From Aeromicrobium terrae (GTDB taxonomy: Bacteria; Actinomycetota; Actinomycetes; Propionibacteriales; Nocardioidaceae): a DNA stretch of 64,000 nucleotides. The notes beneath the pieces were generated by a model, which was not told where the DNA came from, ran no database searches, and worked only from the letters and a program-made list of their open reading frames with translations. Position numbers and translations under genes: made by a program. Location of the stretch: the NCBI RefSeq assembly GCF_008039565.1, contig NZ_VDUX01000004.1, positions 248,001 to 312,000 on the forward strand, given 5' to 3'. Positions 25,710 through 33,681 of the stretch are shown here, piece after piece. The first letter of the stretch is position 1. Each line of letters opens with the position of its first letter.

Positions 25710-26044
25710 GCACCATGGCCACCGACGAGCAGATCCAGCAGCTGGCCGCGACGGCCAAGCCGTTCAGCGTCGCCCTCCTCTCCTGGGCCGACGGCCGGCA
25801 CCAGGACGGCGCCGACGCGATCGAGCGCGAGCACCAGCGCCGCATGATCGGCATGCACCTCGACGGCACCATCGCCGTCCTGTGTCCGGTGCCGTCCGGG
25901 CCCCTGGCCGGGGTCGCGGTGATGACGAAGGAGGTCGACGAGGCCACCGAGATCATGGCCGCCGACCCCTGTGTCCAGGCCGGGATGATGACCGTCGAGG
26001 TCCACCCCTGCGTCGGGTTTCCGGGGGACACGATTCCCGGGTGA
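25706..26044 (+). CDS. YCII-like family protein
   Basis: A 112-residue protein resembling the YCII (dimeric alpha/beta-barrel) fold: EHQRRMIGMHLDG, VAVMTKEVDEATEIMAADPCVQAGMMTVEVHPC. The DPxxxAGxxxxEVHP ending is the best family mark. It overlaps the RibD-like stop by four bases. The function of this family is poorly defined; some members are dehydrochlorinase-like. Recognition is moderate. Confidence 0.7.
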   Translation: MSTMATDEQIQQLAATAKPFSVALLSWADGRHQDGADAIEREHQRRMIGMHLDGTIAVLCPVPSGPLAGVAVMTKEVDEATEIMAADPCVQAGMMTVEVHPCVGFPGDTIPG

Positions 26045-26086
26045 TCGCCCCGTGATTGTCGGTGGCGCGTGCTAGCGCGACCTGCA

Positions 26087-26112
26087 GAAAACCCTGAAGC
26101 CACAGGGTTTTC
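26087..26112. terminator. Hairpin after the YCII-like gene
   Basis: GAAAACCCTG (26087-26096) pairs perfectly with CAGGGTTTTC (26103-26112) across a six-base loop. The T-run on the plus strand suits an intrinsic terminator for the RibD-like/YCII unit; it ends ten bases before the LexA box of the next gene. Confidence 0.6.
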
Positions 26113-26121
26113 CACTGGTAT

Positions 26122-26137
26122 TCGAACGCTCGTTCGA
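26122..26137. promoter_or_regulatory. LexA (SOS) box before the DUF222/HNH gene
   Basis: TCGAACGCTCGTTCGA matches the actinobacterial LexA box TCGAAC-N4-GTTCGA at all twelve fixed bases. It ends 13 bases before the ATG at 26151. Members of the related 13E12 family in M. tuberculosis have been reported among DNA-damage-inducible genes. Confidence 0.85.
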
Positions 26138-26150
26138 GTAGAGTGGGAGC

Positions 26151-27305
26151 ATGTTCGGGGGAACGACCACCACCATCGCGGCGATGCGTGACGCAGCGCG
26201 GGCGATGACGTCGGTGGCGGTCTCCACCGCCGACGAGCTCCGGGCCCTGGCCGCCGCACGCGACGCGATCGAGGCCGCGATGTGCGAGCGGCTGGCCGAG
26301 ATGGACCAGACCAAGGCGCACGAGGACGAGGGTGCGTCGTCGATCCGGACGTGGGGTCGCCGTGAGCTGCACCAGGACGCCGGTCGCACGGCTGCGATGG
26401 TGCGTGCCGCGTCGACGTTCCGGGATCTGCCGGCGGTGGCTGTGGCGGCTCGGGCGAGCCAGATCAGCTTCGAGCACGTCCAGGCGTTCACGTTCGCGCT
26501 CAAGCACGTCGGGCGTGCTGAGACCATCGCGTTGGCCGAGCCGTTGCTCGACGTGGCGAAGACTGTCACGCCCGGTGAGCTGTTCGCGAAGGTCCGTCAG
26601 GCCAAGGCCGTGATCCACGGCGAGGACCTGGACAAGGCCTGGCTGCGTGGGATGGCCAAGCGCGACCTCAAGATCACCCGCTGCGGCGACGGCTGGCACG
26701 TGACGGGTTTCCTGGACGTGGAGACCGGTGCCAAGCTCAAGACGATCCTGACCAACCTGTCCGTCCCGCGTGACGCCGGCGATGAGCGCAGCCCGGCCGA
26801 GCGCCGGATGGATGCCCTCGACGACGTCTGCACCAGCGTCCTGGCGAACGGTCTGCCGGCCGACAACGGCACCAAGCCGCACGTCTTCGTCACCGTCGAG
26901 GCCGACACATTGCAGGCCATGGCCGACGAATCCGCCGCCCGCGCCTTGGACCTGGATCTGAAGCCGGCGCACCTCGAAGGGTTCGGCCCGATCGGACCCC
27001 AGCTCCTCGACCACCTCCTCTGCGGCGCCGAGATCACCCCGATCCTCATCAAGACCATCGGCGCCAACACCGAGGTCCTCGACGTCGGCCGCACCGAGCG
27101 CTACGCCACCCTCAAGCAGGCCACGGCCATCCGCCTCAGACAAGGCGGCGTGTGCGCTTCCCCCGGATGCCACCACCCCATCGCCCACCTCCACCACGAA
27201 CGATGGTGGTCACAAGGCGGCCCCACCGACCTCGACAACCTCATCGGGTTGTGTCGAAAATGCCACACCCTCGTCCACACCGGACAGCTCCAGCTCACGG
27301 GCTAG
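26151..27305 (+). CDS. DUF222 and HNH endonuclease domain protein (13E12-type)
   Basis: 384 residues. An N-terminal DUF222 helical region (about 15-310) precedes a C-terminal HNH module with CASPGCHHP, HLHHERWWSQGGPTDLDNL and LCRKCH, holding the two zinc-site CxxC pairs and catalytic His residues. The family is multi-copy in actinobacteria; its biology is unclear, with suggested links to DNA repair or mobile DNA. A perfect LexA box precedes the gene. The stop overlaps the convergent RibD-like gene by four bases. Another DUF222 gene begins at 63326. Confidence 0.88.
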   Translation: MFGGTTTTIAAMRDAARAMTSVAVSTADELRALAAARDAIEAAMCERLAEMDQTKAHEDEGASSIRTWGRRELHQDAGRTAAMVRAASTFRDLPAVAVAARASQISFEHVQAFTFALKHVGRAETIALAEPLLDVAKTVTPGELFAKVRQAKAVIHGEDLDKAWLRGMAKRDLKITRCGDGWHVTGFLDVETGAKLKTILTNLSVPRDAGDERSPAERRMDALDDVCTSVLANGLPADNGTKPHVFVTVEADTLQAMADESAARALDLDLKPAHLEGFGPIGPQLLDHLLCGAEITPILIKTIGANTEVLDVGRTERYATLKQATAIRLRQGGVCASPGCHHPIAHLHHERWWSQGGPTDLDNLIGLCRKCHTLVHTGQLQLTG

Positions 27306-27841
27306 CGCGGCACGTACTTCAGCACCACCGCACCGGAGGTGAACTCGGTCCGGTCGACGAGCCGCAGGTCGACGACCCGCGACAGGCCTCCGAACAGGTA
27401 CGGGCCGTGGCCGGCGATGCGCGGGTGCACGATGACGTCGTACTCGTCGATGAGCCCCAGCTCGGCCAGGGCGGTCGGCAGCGTGACGCCGCCGGTGGCC
27501 AGTCCGTTGCCCGGTTCCTCCTTGAGCTCCCGCACCGCGGTCTCGAGGTCGCCGCGCACGAGCTCGGCGTTCCAGTCGACGCTCTCCAACGTGCTCGACA
27601 CGACGTACTTGGGCGTCTCGGTGATGATCGGCGCGAACGACGCCATCCAGTCGGGCATGTCCGGCGACGGGTCTCGCCAGCCGTCCTCCATCAGCTGGTA
27701 GGTGATGCGCCCCAGGATGAGCGCGTCGGCCTGCTCGACGCCGCGCTCGGAGTACTGGTGCATCTCCGCGTCGACCATGCCCTCCCGGTGGTCGCAGCAT
27801 CCGTCCAGCGTGACGTTGATCGAGTATCGAAGCGGCCGCAT
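27302..27841 (-). CDS. RibD C-terminal-domain (dihydrofolate-reductase-like) protein
   Basis: 179 residues with the DHFR-like RibD_C fold: YSINVTLDGCCDHREG, ADALILGRITYQLMEDGW, GLATGGVTLPTALAELGLIDEYDVIVHPRIAGHGPYLF. A paralogue of the family at 25116 but of a different subgroup. It is divergent from the exported lipase; the roughly 70-base gap carries a KstR-like site placed nearer the lipase. Substrate unknown. Confidence 0.87.
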   Translation of the reverse strand: MRPLRYSINVTLDGCCDHREGMVDAEMHQYSERGVEQADALILGRITYQLMEDGWRDPSPDMPDWMASFAPIITETPKYVVSSTLESVDWNAELVRGDLETAVRELKEEPGNGLATGGVTLPTALAELGLIDEYDVIVHPRIAGHGPYLFGGLSRVVDLRLVDRTEFTSGAVVLKYVPR

Positions 27842-27888
27842 GGAGCGAGGCTAGTCGTCACGTCCGGGCCGGTCACTCGTTCTACAGT

Positions 27889-27902
27889 GAGAACGCGTTC
27901 TA
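27889..27902. promoter_or_regulatory. KstR-type operator before the exported lipase (one mismatch)
   Basis: GAGAACGCGTTCTA differs from TNNAACNNGTTNNA only at the first base. A second half-like GTTCT lies just upstream (27879-27883), giving GTTCT-N6-AGAAC overlapping the site. It ends 12 bases before the lipase ATG with AGGAGG between. Confidence 0.7.
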
Positions 27903-27914
27903 CCAGGAGGCCTC

Positions 27915-28829
27915 ATGCGCCGCGCCCTCGTCCTCGTCACCGCCCTGCTGGCCAGCCTCGCCCTCGTCGCACCCGTGGCGCCGGCGTCGGCCGAGCCGCT
28001 GCCGGTTCCGTACAGCTTCCTGCCGAACGCGCTCTTCGGCGGCGCACCGAACGCGGATGCACGCGGAACGAACGACTGGACGTGCAAGCCCACCGCCGAG
28101 CACCCGCGGCCGGTCGTGCTCGTGCACGGAACCTTCGGCAACCGCGCGACGAACTGGCAGACGTACGGACCGCTGCTGAAGAACAACGGCTACTGCGTCT
28201 TCGCCCTGACCTACGGCGCGCTCAAGGCCCCGTACCCGGTCAGCGCGCTCGGCGGGCTCGGCGACATGCGGATCAGCGCCCAGCAGCTCGGGGACTTCGT
28301 AGACGAGGTCCTGGCCGCGACCGGCGCCACGAAGGTCGACCTCGTCGGCCACTCCCAGGGCACGCTGATGCCCAACTACTGGGTGAAGTTCCTCGGCGGC
28401 GCGTCGAAGGTCGGCTCGTACATCTCGCTCGCCCCGCTCTGGCACGGCTCCAGCATCCCGGTGCTGCCGCAGCTCACGAAGCTGTTCAACCTCGACCCCG
28501 ACGCGGTCCCGCTCTGCGCCGCGTGCGGCCAGATGGACCCGGGCTCGAGCTTCATCAGCGAGATCCAGGACGGCGGCGCCGCGGTCCCGGGCGTCACCTA
28601 CGTCAACATCATGACCAAGTACGACGAGCTGGTCCGGCCCTACACGAGCGGCATCGAGGACGGGATGACGAACATCGTCCTGCAGGACGGCTGCAAGCTC
28701 GACTACACCGAGCACTTCGAGATCGCCGCCGACCGCAACGCGACGCTCTACGTCCTCAACGCCCTCGACCCGGCCCACCCGCGGCCGATCCGCTGCACGC
28801 TGACCCTGCCGTTCATCGGCGGGCTCTAG
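27915..28829 (+). CDS. Exported triacylglycerol lipase/esterase (alpha/beta hydrolase)
   Basis: 304 residues with a signal peptide (about 1-26, ending ASA). The mature part is a class 2-type lipase: oxyanion-region VVLVHGTFGNRATNW, nucleophile Ser147 in GHSQG and a late His in YTEHFEI. Four to six cysteines (WTCKP, GYCVF, LCAACG, RCTL) suggest disulfides outside the cell. AGGAGG lies five bases before the ATG. A KstR-like operator in the promoter points to a steroid role, such as freeing sterols from esters (inference). Confidence 0.87.
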   Translation: MRRALVLVTALLASLALVAPVAPASAEPLPVPYSFLPNALFGGAPNADARGTNDWTCKPTAEHPRPVVLVHGTFGNRATNWQTYGPLLKNNGYCVFALTYGALKAPYPVSALGGLGDMRISAQQLGDFVDEVLAATGATKVDLVGHSQGTLMPNYWVKFLGGASKVGSYISLAPLWHGSSIPVLPQLTKLFNLDPDAVPLCAACGQMDPGSSFISEIQDGGAAVPGVTYVNIMTKYDELVRPYTSGIEDGMTNIVLQDGCKLDYTEHFEIAADRNATLYVLNALDPAHPRPIRCTLTLPFIGGL

Positions 28830-29158
28830 TCGTCCTCGATCACCGAGTTCGGGCGGAAGGACACCGGGTCGCCGCGACGCGTGGGGCGGACGAGCTCGAA
28901 GCCGCCGGTGCGGACGAGCACCTGCTCGCCGGGGGCGTCGCGCAGCAGCTCCTCCGCGCACGACGGGTGCAGCGGCGGGAAGGCAAACAGCAGCGCTGCA
29001 GCCTCCTCCGCGGAGCCGACGAACGCGACCGGCCACGTCAGGGACTTTCCGCAGCTGCCGCAGATCCGGCTGAGAGCGCACTGGATGGCGCGCTTCTTCA
29101 CCACGCCGGCGTCGACGGTCCCGTCGTCGCGTTGCTGGGCGAAGAGCTGCGTCGTCAT
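28826..29158 (-). CDS. Small protein with cysteine clusters, coupled to the desaturase
   Basis: 110 residues that I do not recognise. Cysteines at about 28, 33 and 36 (CALSRICGSCGK) and in HPSCAEE could form a zinc site. The rest is a mixed alpha/beta segment ending RGDPVSFRPNSVIEDD. Its ATG overlaps the desaturase stop (ATGA), so it is made with the desaturase. The stop overlaps the convergent lipase stop. A metal-dependent accessory or regulator of desaturation is a guess. Confidence 0.6.
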   Translation of the reverse strand: MTTQLFAQQRDDGTVDAGVVKKRAIQCALSRICGSCGKSLTWPVAFVGSAEEAAALLFAFPPLHPSCAEELLRDAPGEQVLVRTGGFELVRPTRRGDPVSFRPNSVIEDD

Positions 29159-30348
29159 GCCGCCGAGCTCGACCAGTGCCCCAGCTCCGAGCGGGCGCGG
29201 GGGCGCTCCTCGTCCTTCAGGCGACGGCCGCGCTGCTCGCCGCGGGGAGCGGTGGGCGGCGGGTCGTGGCTGGTCAGCTTGTCCGGGAGCGACAGCTTCA
29301 TGATCGTCCGCAGCACCTGCATGTACTGACGGCCCAGCGGGCCGGTCGTGTACGGGATGTCGTAGCGCTTGCACAGGTCCTTCACCTTCACCGCGACCTC
29401 GGCGTACCGGTTGCTCGGCAGGTCGGGGAACAGGTGATGCTCGATCTGGTAGCCGAGCTGACCGGACATCAGGTGCGTCAGCTTGCTGCCCTCGAAGTTC
29501 GCCGAGCCGAGCATCTGGCGGAGGTACCACTCGGCGCGGGTCTCGTCCTCCAGCTCCTCCTCGGTGAAGTGCACGGCACCGTCGGGGAAATGGCCGCAGA
29601 AGATCACCAGGTACGCCCACACGTTGCGCATCAGGTTGGCGGTGGCGTTCGCGGTCAGCGTGCGCAGCCAGAACGGGCCGGTCAGTGCGGGGTAGACGAT
29701 GTAGTCCTTGAGCGCCTGCTTGCCGACCTTCTTGTAGATCTGCTTGAGCTGACGCTTCAGGACCTTCGGGTTCTTCTCGCCCTTGCGGATGGCGCCGATG
29801 TCGAGGTCGTGCAGCGCGACGCCCCACTCGAAGAACAGCGCGAGCAGCGCGTTGTAGACCGGCTGGCCGAGGTTGACCGGGTGCCACTTCTGGTCGCGCG
29901 TCATGCGCAGGATGCCGTAGCCGATGTCGTTGTCGTGACCGATGACGTTGGTGAACTGGTGGTGGATGTAGTTGTGCGAGTGCTTCCACTGCTCGGCCGG
30001 CTGCGTGGTGTCCCACTCCCAGTTGCTGGAGTGGATCTCCGGGTCGTTCATCCAGTCCCACTGGCCGTGCATCGTGTTGTGGCCGATCTCGATGTTCTCG
30101 AGGATCTTCGCCGAGCCGAGCATCACGGTGCCGAGCAGCCAGGCGGGCGGGAAGAAGCTCGCGAACAGCGTGATGCGGCCGGCCGCGGCGAGGCGGCGCT
30201 GGATCTTGATGATCCGCAGGATGTAGTCGCGGTCGGCCTGGCCGCGCGACTCCTCGATCTCCTTGCGGATCTGGTCGAGCTCGCGGCCGATCGCCTCCAC
30301 CTCCTCGTCGGTGAGGTGGGTGTACTCGCGCACGTCGGAAAATGCCAT
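29155..30348 (-). CDS. desA3: Membrane acyl-CoA Delta9-desaturase (DesA3-like)
   Basis: A 397-residue membrane di-iron desaturase. The three histidine boxes are intact: HNTMH (90-94), HSHNYIHH (123-130) and QIEHHLFP near 310, with hydrophobic segments around 58-80 and 160-250. It introduces a double bond into stearoyl/palmitoyl-CoA using electrons from the reductase encoded just upstream. The C-terminal tail of about 45 residues is charged and low-complexity. First gene of the operon is the reductase; a TetR operator controls it. Confidence 0.9.
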   Translation of the reverse strand: MAFSDVREYTHLTDEEVEAIGRELDQIRKEIEESRGQADRDYILRIIKIQRRLAAAGRITLFASFFPPAWLLGTVMLGSAKILENIEIGHNTMHGQWDWMNDPEIHSSNWEWDTTQPAEQWKHSHNYIHHQFTNVIGHDNDIGYGILRMTRDQKWHPVNLGQPVYNALLALFFEWGVALHDLDIGAIRKGEKNPKVLKRQLKQIYKKVGKQALKDYIVYPALTGPFWLRTLTANATANLMRNVWAYLVIFCGHFPDGAVHFTEEELEDETRAEWYLRQMLGSANFEGSKLTHLMSGQLGYQIEHHLFPDLPSNRYAEVAVKVKDLCKRYDIPYTTGPLGRQYMQVLRTIMKLSLPDKLTSHDPPPTAPRGEQRGRRLKDEERPRARSELGHWSSSAA

Positions 30349-30367
30349 GAAGAATCCTTGGGTTGGT

Positions 30368-31456
30368 CTAGAGCTCGAGCGTGCAGTCGCCCACGGGGAC
30401 GCAGATGCACGTCTGGATGTATTGCTGCGGGTTGTCGTGCTCCTCGCCGCTGCGCAGGTCGCGGACCTTGCCCTCGGCGAGCGGGACGTCGCAGGTGTGA
30501 CAGATGCCCATGCGGCAGCCGAACAGCATGTTGATGCCGTTCGCCTCGCCGGCCTCGAGCAGCGTCGTGGCGCCGTCGACCTCGAAGCTCGGCCCGTCGA
30601 CGCCGAACGTCACGGTGCCGCCGGTCTCGCCGTCGGCGTCGAGGTTGAGGGTGAAGCGCTCGACGTGGAGGTGGTCGCGCAGGTCGTGCTCCTCGTAGTG
30701 CTCGATGGTCGCATCGAGCATCGGCGCCGGCCCGCACGCCCAGGTCTCGCGCTCCTTCCAGTCCGGACAGACGTCGTCCAGCTGGTCGGGCGTGAGGATG
30801 CCGTCGGCCTCGGTGAACCGCTCGTAGAGCGTGAAGGCGTCCTGCTCCTCCGACAACGACCGCAGCTCGGCGCGGAACATCATGTCGTCCTCGTGCAGGG
30901 CGGAGTACGCCATCACGACGTCGGGCATCGACTGGCGTCGCGCCATCGTGCGCAGCATCGACATCACCGGGGTGACGCCGCTGCCGCCGACGAGGAAGAG
31001 CATCTTGGCCGGCGGCGGGTCGGGCAGGATGAAGTTGCCCTGCGGTGCCGCGAGCCGCACGATCGTGCCGGGCTTCACGCCGTTCACGAGGTGGTCGGAG
31101 AGGAAGCCCTCCGGCATCGCCTTGACGGTGATGCTGACGGTGCCCCCGCTCCGCGTCGGCTCGGACGACAGCGAGTACGAGCGCCAGTGGAACTTCCCGT
31201 CGACCTCGACCCCGATGCCGATGTACTGGCCCGGCTGGTGGTCGAACCGCCATCCCCACCCGGGTCTGATCACGATCGTCGACGCGCGGTCGGTCTCCGG
31301 GATGACCTCCTCGATCCGGCCGCGCAGCTCGCGCGCGGTCCACAGCGGATTGAGCAGCTTCAGGTAGTCGTCGGGTGACAAGGGCGTCGTGAGTGCCTTG
31401 CCGGCGGTCCGGACGCGCTTGAGCAGCGTGGACTTCTCGATGAGCGGTTCCGCCAC
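30368..31456 (-). CDS. Ferredoxin-type oxidoreductase for the desaturase (Rv3230c-like)
   Basis: A 362-residue three-domain electron carrier: FAD domain with RSYSLSSEP, NAD(P)H domain with LVGGSGVTPVMSML and WACGPAPML, and a C-terminal plant-type [2Fe-2S] domain with CRMGICHTCDVPL and a later Cys. In M. tuberculosis Rv3230c feeds electrons to DesA3. Start GTG 31456 with GAGGAGG four bases upstream; 19 bases separate it from the desaturase. A TetR-type operator lies 23-39 bases upstream. Confidence 0.92.
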   Translation of the reverse strand: MAEPLIEKSTLLKRVRTAGKALTTPLSPDDYLKLLNPLWTARELRGRIEEVIPETDRASTIVIRPGWGWRFDHQPGQYIGIGVEVDGKFHWRSYSLSSEPTRSGGTVSITVKAMPEGFLSDHLVNGVKPGTIVRLAAPQGNFILPDPPPAKMLFLVGGSGVTPVMSMLRTMARRQSMPDVVMAYSALHEDDMMFRAELRSLSEEQDAFTLYERFTEADGILTPDQLDDVCPDWKERETWACGPAPMLDATIEHYEEHDLRDHLHVERFTLNLDADGETGGTVTFGVDGPSFEVDGATTLLEAGEANGINMLFGCRMGICHTCDVPLAEGKVRDLRSGEEHDNPQQYIQTCICVPVGDCTLEL

Positions 31457-31478
31457 GCGACCTCCTCGGGACGATGTC

Positions 31479-31495
31479 TGTAACTAGCCGTTACA
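31479..31495. promoter_or_regulatory. TetR-type operator before the reductase-desaturase operon
   Basis: TGTAAC-TAGCC-GTTACA, a palindrome with six-base arms. The same arms occur at 32128-32145 in front of the TetR gene. It overlaps the likely promoter of the reductase gene. Confidence 0.75.
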
Positions 31496-31546
31496 TCCAC
31501 CGTCACACCGGAGTCCGGAGGCAGCAAACCGAGAGCGGATCTCGTC

Positions 31547-32107
31547 CTAGGAGGGGCCGGAGATCAGGCTCGAGACCTGCTCGGCGATCGCGCGCCGGAC
31601 GTCCACGACATCGGCGCCGGTGGCGTCGGCCATGAACTCGCCGAAGATCAGCCAGCCGAGCACGGTGACGCCGGCGACCGAGGTGGACACCGCGCCCTCG
31701 CCCTCCGCGTCGCGCCAGAGTCCGGAGAACAGCTCGGTCGTCGACGCGGTGCCGGGCACGGCCGCCTCCGGGCTGTCGAGCACGGCGTGGACGAGGGTGC
31801 GCCAGTACGACGGGCGCGCGGCCAGCAGGTCGAGCAGCTCGGCGACGACATCGGCGCCGGCCTCGCCGCTCGTCGGCAGCCCGGACTCGACGACGGCGGA
31901 GACCACCGCGTCGGCGTCGGCCGCGAGCATCTGCTCGAGCACGTCGGCCTTCGTGCCGAAGTGCCGGTGCACCAGCGCGTGGTTGACGCCGGCGCGGGCG
32001 GCGATGTCGCGCACCGAGAAGCCGTCCGGCCCGCGCTCGGCGACCAGGGCGCTGGTGGCGGTCAGCACAGCGGAGCGAACCTGCTCGCGACCCCGAGGCT
32101 TCGTCAT
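31547..32107 (-). CDS. TetR-family repressor of the desaturase operon
   Basis: A 186-residue TetR protein. The DNA-binding part is AVLTATSALVAERGPDGFSVRDIAARAGVNHALVHRHFG (about 12-50), then a variable ligand domain. ATG 32107 is preferred over TTG 32113. Matching palindromes lie upstream of its own gene and of the reductase-desaturase operon, so it likely represses both and the divergent exported-protein gene. The ligand may be an acyl-CoA (inference from the target enzymes). Confidence 0.87.
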   Translation of the reverse strand: MTKPRGREQVRSAVLTATSALVAERGPDGFSVRDIAARAGVNHALVHRHFGTKADVLEQMLAADADAVVSAVVESGLPTSGEAGADVVAELLDLLAARPSYWRTLVHAVLDSPEAAVPGTASTTELFSGLWRDAEGEGAVSTSVAGVTVLGWLIFGEFMADATGADVVDVRRAIAEQVSSLISGPS

Positions 32108-32127
32108 GCGCAAAGCCTACCCAGAAC

Positions 32128-32145
32128 TGTAACCAGACGGTTACA
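32128..32145. promoter_or_regulatory. TetR-type operator in the tetR / exported-protein divergent promoter
   Basis: TGTAACCAGACGGTTACA: seven-base perfect arms around AGAC. It lies 20 bases from the tetR ATG and nine bases from the ATG of the exported protein at 32155, so one site can control both. It shares TGTAAC/GTTACA with 31479-31495. Confidence 0.8.
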
Positions 32146-32154
32146 CTCCCGGAC

Positions 32155-33681
32155 ATGCGTCGAGCCCTCGCCGTGGCCACCGGCCTGCTGCTGGCCCTCT
32201 CCCTCGCCAGCCCGTCGTCAGCGGACGACAGTCCGTCGCTCAGCCTCCCGCCGATCCCGGCGATCAAGGGGCTGCCGATCCCGTCGCTGCCCACGGACCT
32301 CCTCGTCCCCTCGTTCATCGGCAAGGCCGCGACGCGCCAGCCGCTCGCCAGCCCGGTGAACCCACAGAACCCGTGGCTGTCGAACAACGACACCAACTCG
32401 ATGCACAACGACGCGTACGCCTCCGACGCCTACAAGGTCAGCGGCCCGCTCGGGCGGCGGCTGAAGATCAAGTCCGCGTCGTACGGCGTGCGTGAGTGCG
32501 CGACCATCGCGTTCGACTCGCGCGGTCGCATCGTCGGCCTGTGCGGCGGGCTCGAGGGCTTCTCGATGATGGTGATCAACCCGCGGACGCTCAAGCCGAT
32601 CTCCGAGATGCGCACGTCGGCGCGCAACCTGCTCACCAGCGCCAACCCGTTCACCGACATCTGCGGCGGCACCTACTTCTTCCTCGATGACGACAACGTC
32701 GCCTACCCGACCACGGCCGACCGGTCGATCCTCAAGATCAAGGTCCCGTTCACCGGCAAGCTCGTGAAGCAGCAGGAGTGGTCGCTCAAGAGCGTCGTGC
32801 CGTCCGGCGACTGCCTGATCGCGACGATGCCCGACTGGGACGGCCGGCTCTGGTTCTTCACGCAGCAGGGCGTCGTCGGCACGCTCGACCGGACCACCGG
32901 CGCGGTGCAGGCCATGCACCTGCCGGCCGGCGAGGAGGTCACCAACTCCGTCGCCACCGACGAGGACGGCGGCATGTACGTCGTCTCGACCCACGCGCTC
33001 TACCGCCTCGACGCCGACGCCAATGACGTCCCGGCCGTCACGTGGCGTGAGGTCTACGACCGCGGCACCCGGTTGAAGACCGGCAACCTGTCGCAGGGGT
33101 CCGGCACCACGCCGACGCTGCTCGGCGACCGGTGGGTGGCCATCAACGACAACGCCGACCCGCAGACCAACGTGCTCGTCTACGACCGTCGCGTCGGCGT
33201 CGCGAACCGGCTCCACTGCGCGCAGCCGACGCTCGCCCCGAACGCCGGCACCACCGACAACAGCCTCGTGGCCGCGGGGAACTCGTTCATCATCGAGAAC
33301 AACTACGGGTACGACGGTCCGGTCAGCACGATCCTCGGCAAGACCAGCACGCCCGGTCTCGCGCGGGTCATGGTCGACGACGACGGCTGTCACGTGGCGT
33401 GGACGAACGACTCCATCGCGCCCAGCTCGGTGGCCAAGGCGTCGCTCGGCAACGGGCTGCTCTACGCGTACACGAAGCCCGCGACCCTCAACGGCCTGCC
33501 GAACCTGTTCGACGCCTGGTACTTCACCGCGATCGACATCCGCACCGGCAAGACCGTCTGGAGCCGGCTGACCGGTACGGGCATCCAGTGGAACAACCAC
33601 TACGCGGCGATCTACCTCGGCAAGCGCGGCGTCGCGTACATCGCCACCCTGGCCGGCCTCGTCCGGATCTCCGACGGATGA
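32155..33681 (+). CDS. Exported protein with beta-propeller-like repeats
   Basis: 508 residues with a signal peptide (about 1-23). After a Pro-rich stretch (SLSLPPIPAIKGLPIPSLP) the protein has repeated beta-blade-like units such as TIAFDSRGRIVGLCGG, GRLWFFTQQGVVGTLDRTTG, GGMYVVSTHALYRLDADAND and AIDIRTGKTVWSRLTG, resembling PQQ/quinoprotein-like propellers. No catalytic motif is recognised. It shares a TetR operator with the desaturase regulator, and its stop overlaps the next SDR (ATGA), so the two are one transcript. Function unknown. Confidence 0.72.
   Translation: MRRALAVATGLLLALSLASPSSADDSPSLSLPPIPAIKGLPIPSLPTDLLVPSFIGKAATRQPLASPVNPQNPWLSNNDTNSMHNDAYASDAYKVSGPLGRRLKIKSASYGVRECATIAFDSRGRIVGLCGGLEGFSMMVINPRTLKPISEMRTSARNLLTSANPFTDICGGTYFFLDDDNVAYPTTADRSILKIKVPFTGKLVKQQEWSLKSVVPSGDCLIATMPDWDGRLWFFTQQGVVGTLDRTTGAVQAMHLPAGEEVTNSVATDEDGGMYVVSTHALYRLDADANDVPAVTWREVYDRGTRLKTGNLSQGSGTTPTLLGDRWVAINDNADPQTNVLVYDRRVGVANRLHCAQPTLAPNAGTTDNSLVAAGNSFIIENNYGYDGPVSTILGKTSTPGLARVMVDDDGCHVAWTNDSIAPSSVAKASLGNGLLYAYTKPATLNGLPNLFDAWYFTAIDIRTGKTVWSRLTGTGIQWNNHYAAIYLGKRGVAYIATLAGLVRISDG

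Noticed and set aside
26151-27305. HNH gene as part of a restriction system, intein or homing element
   Set aside because: No methyltransferase, specificity gene or interrupted host gene is nearby; the DUF222 fusion is the common 13E12-type architecture.
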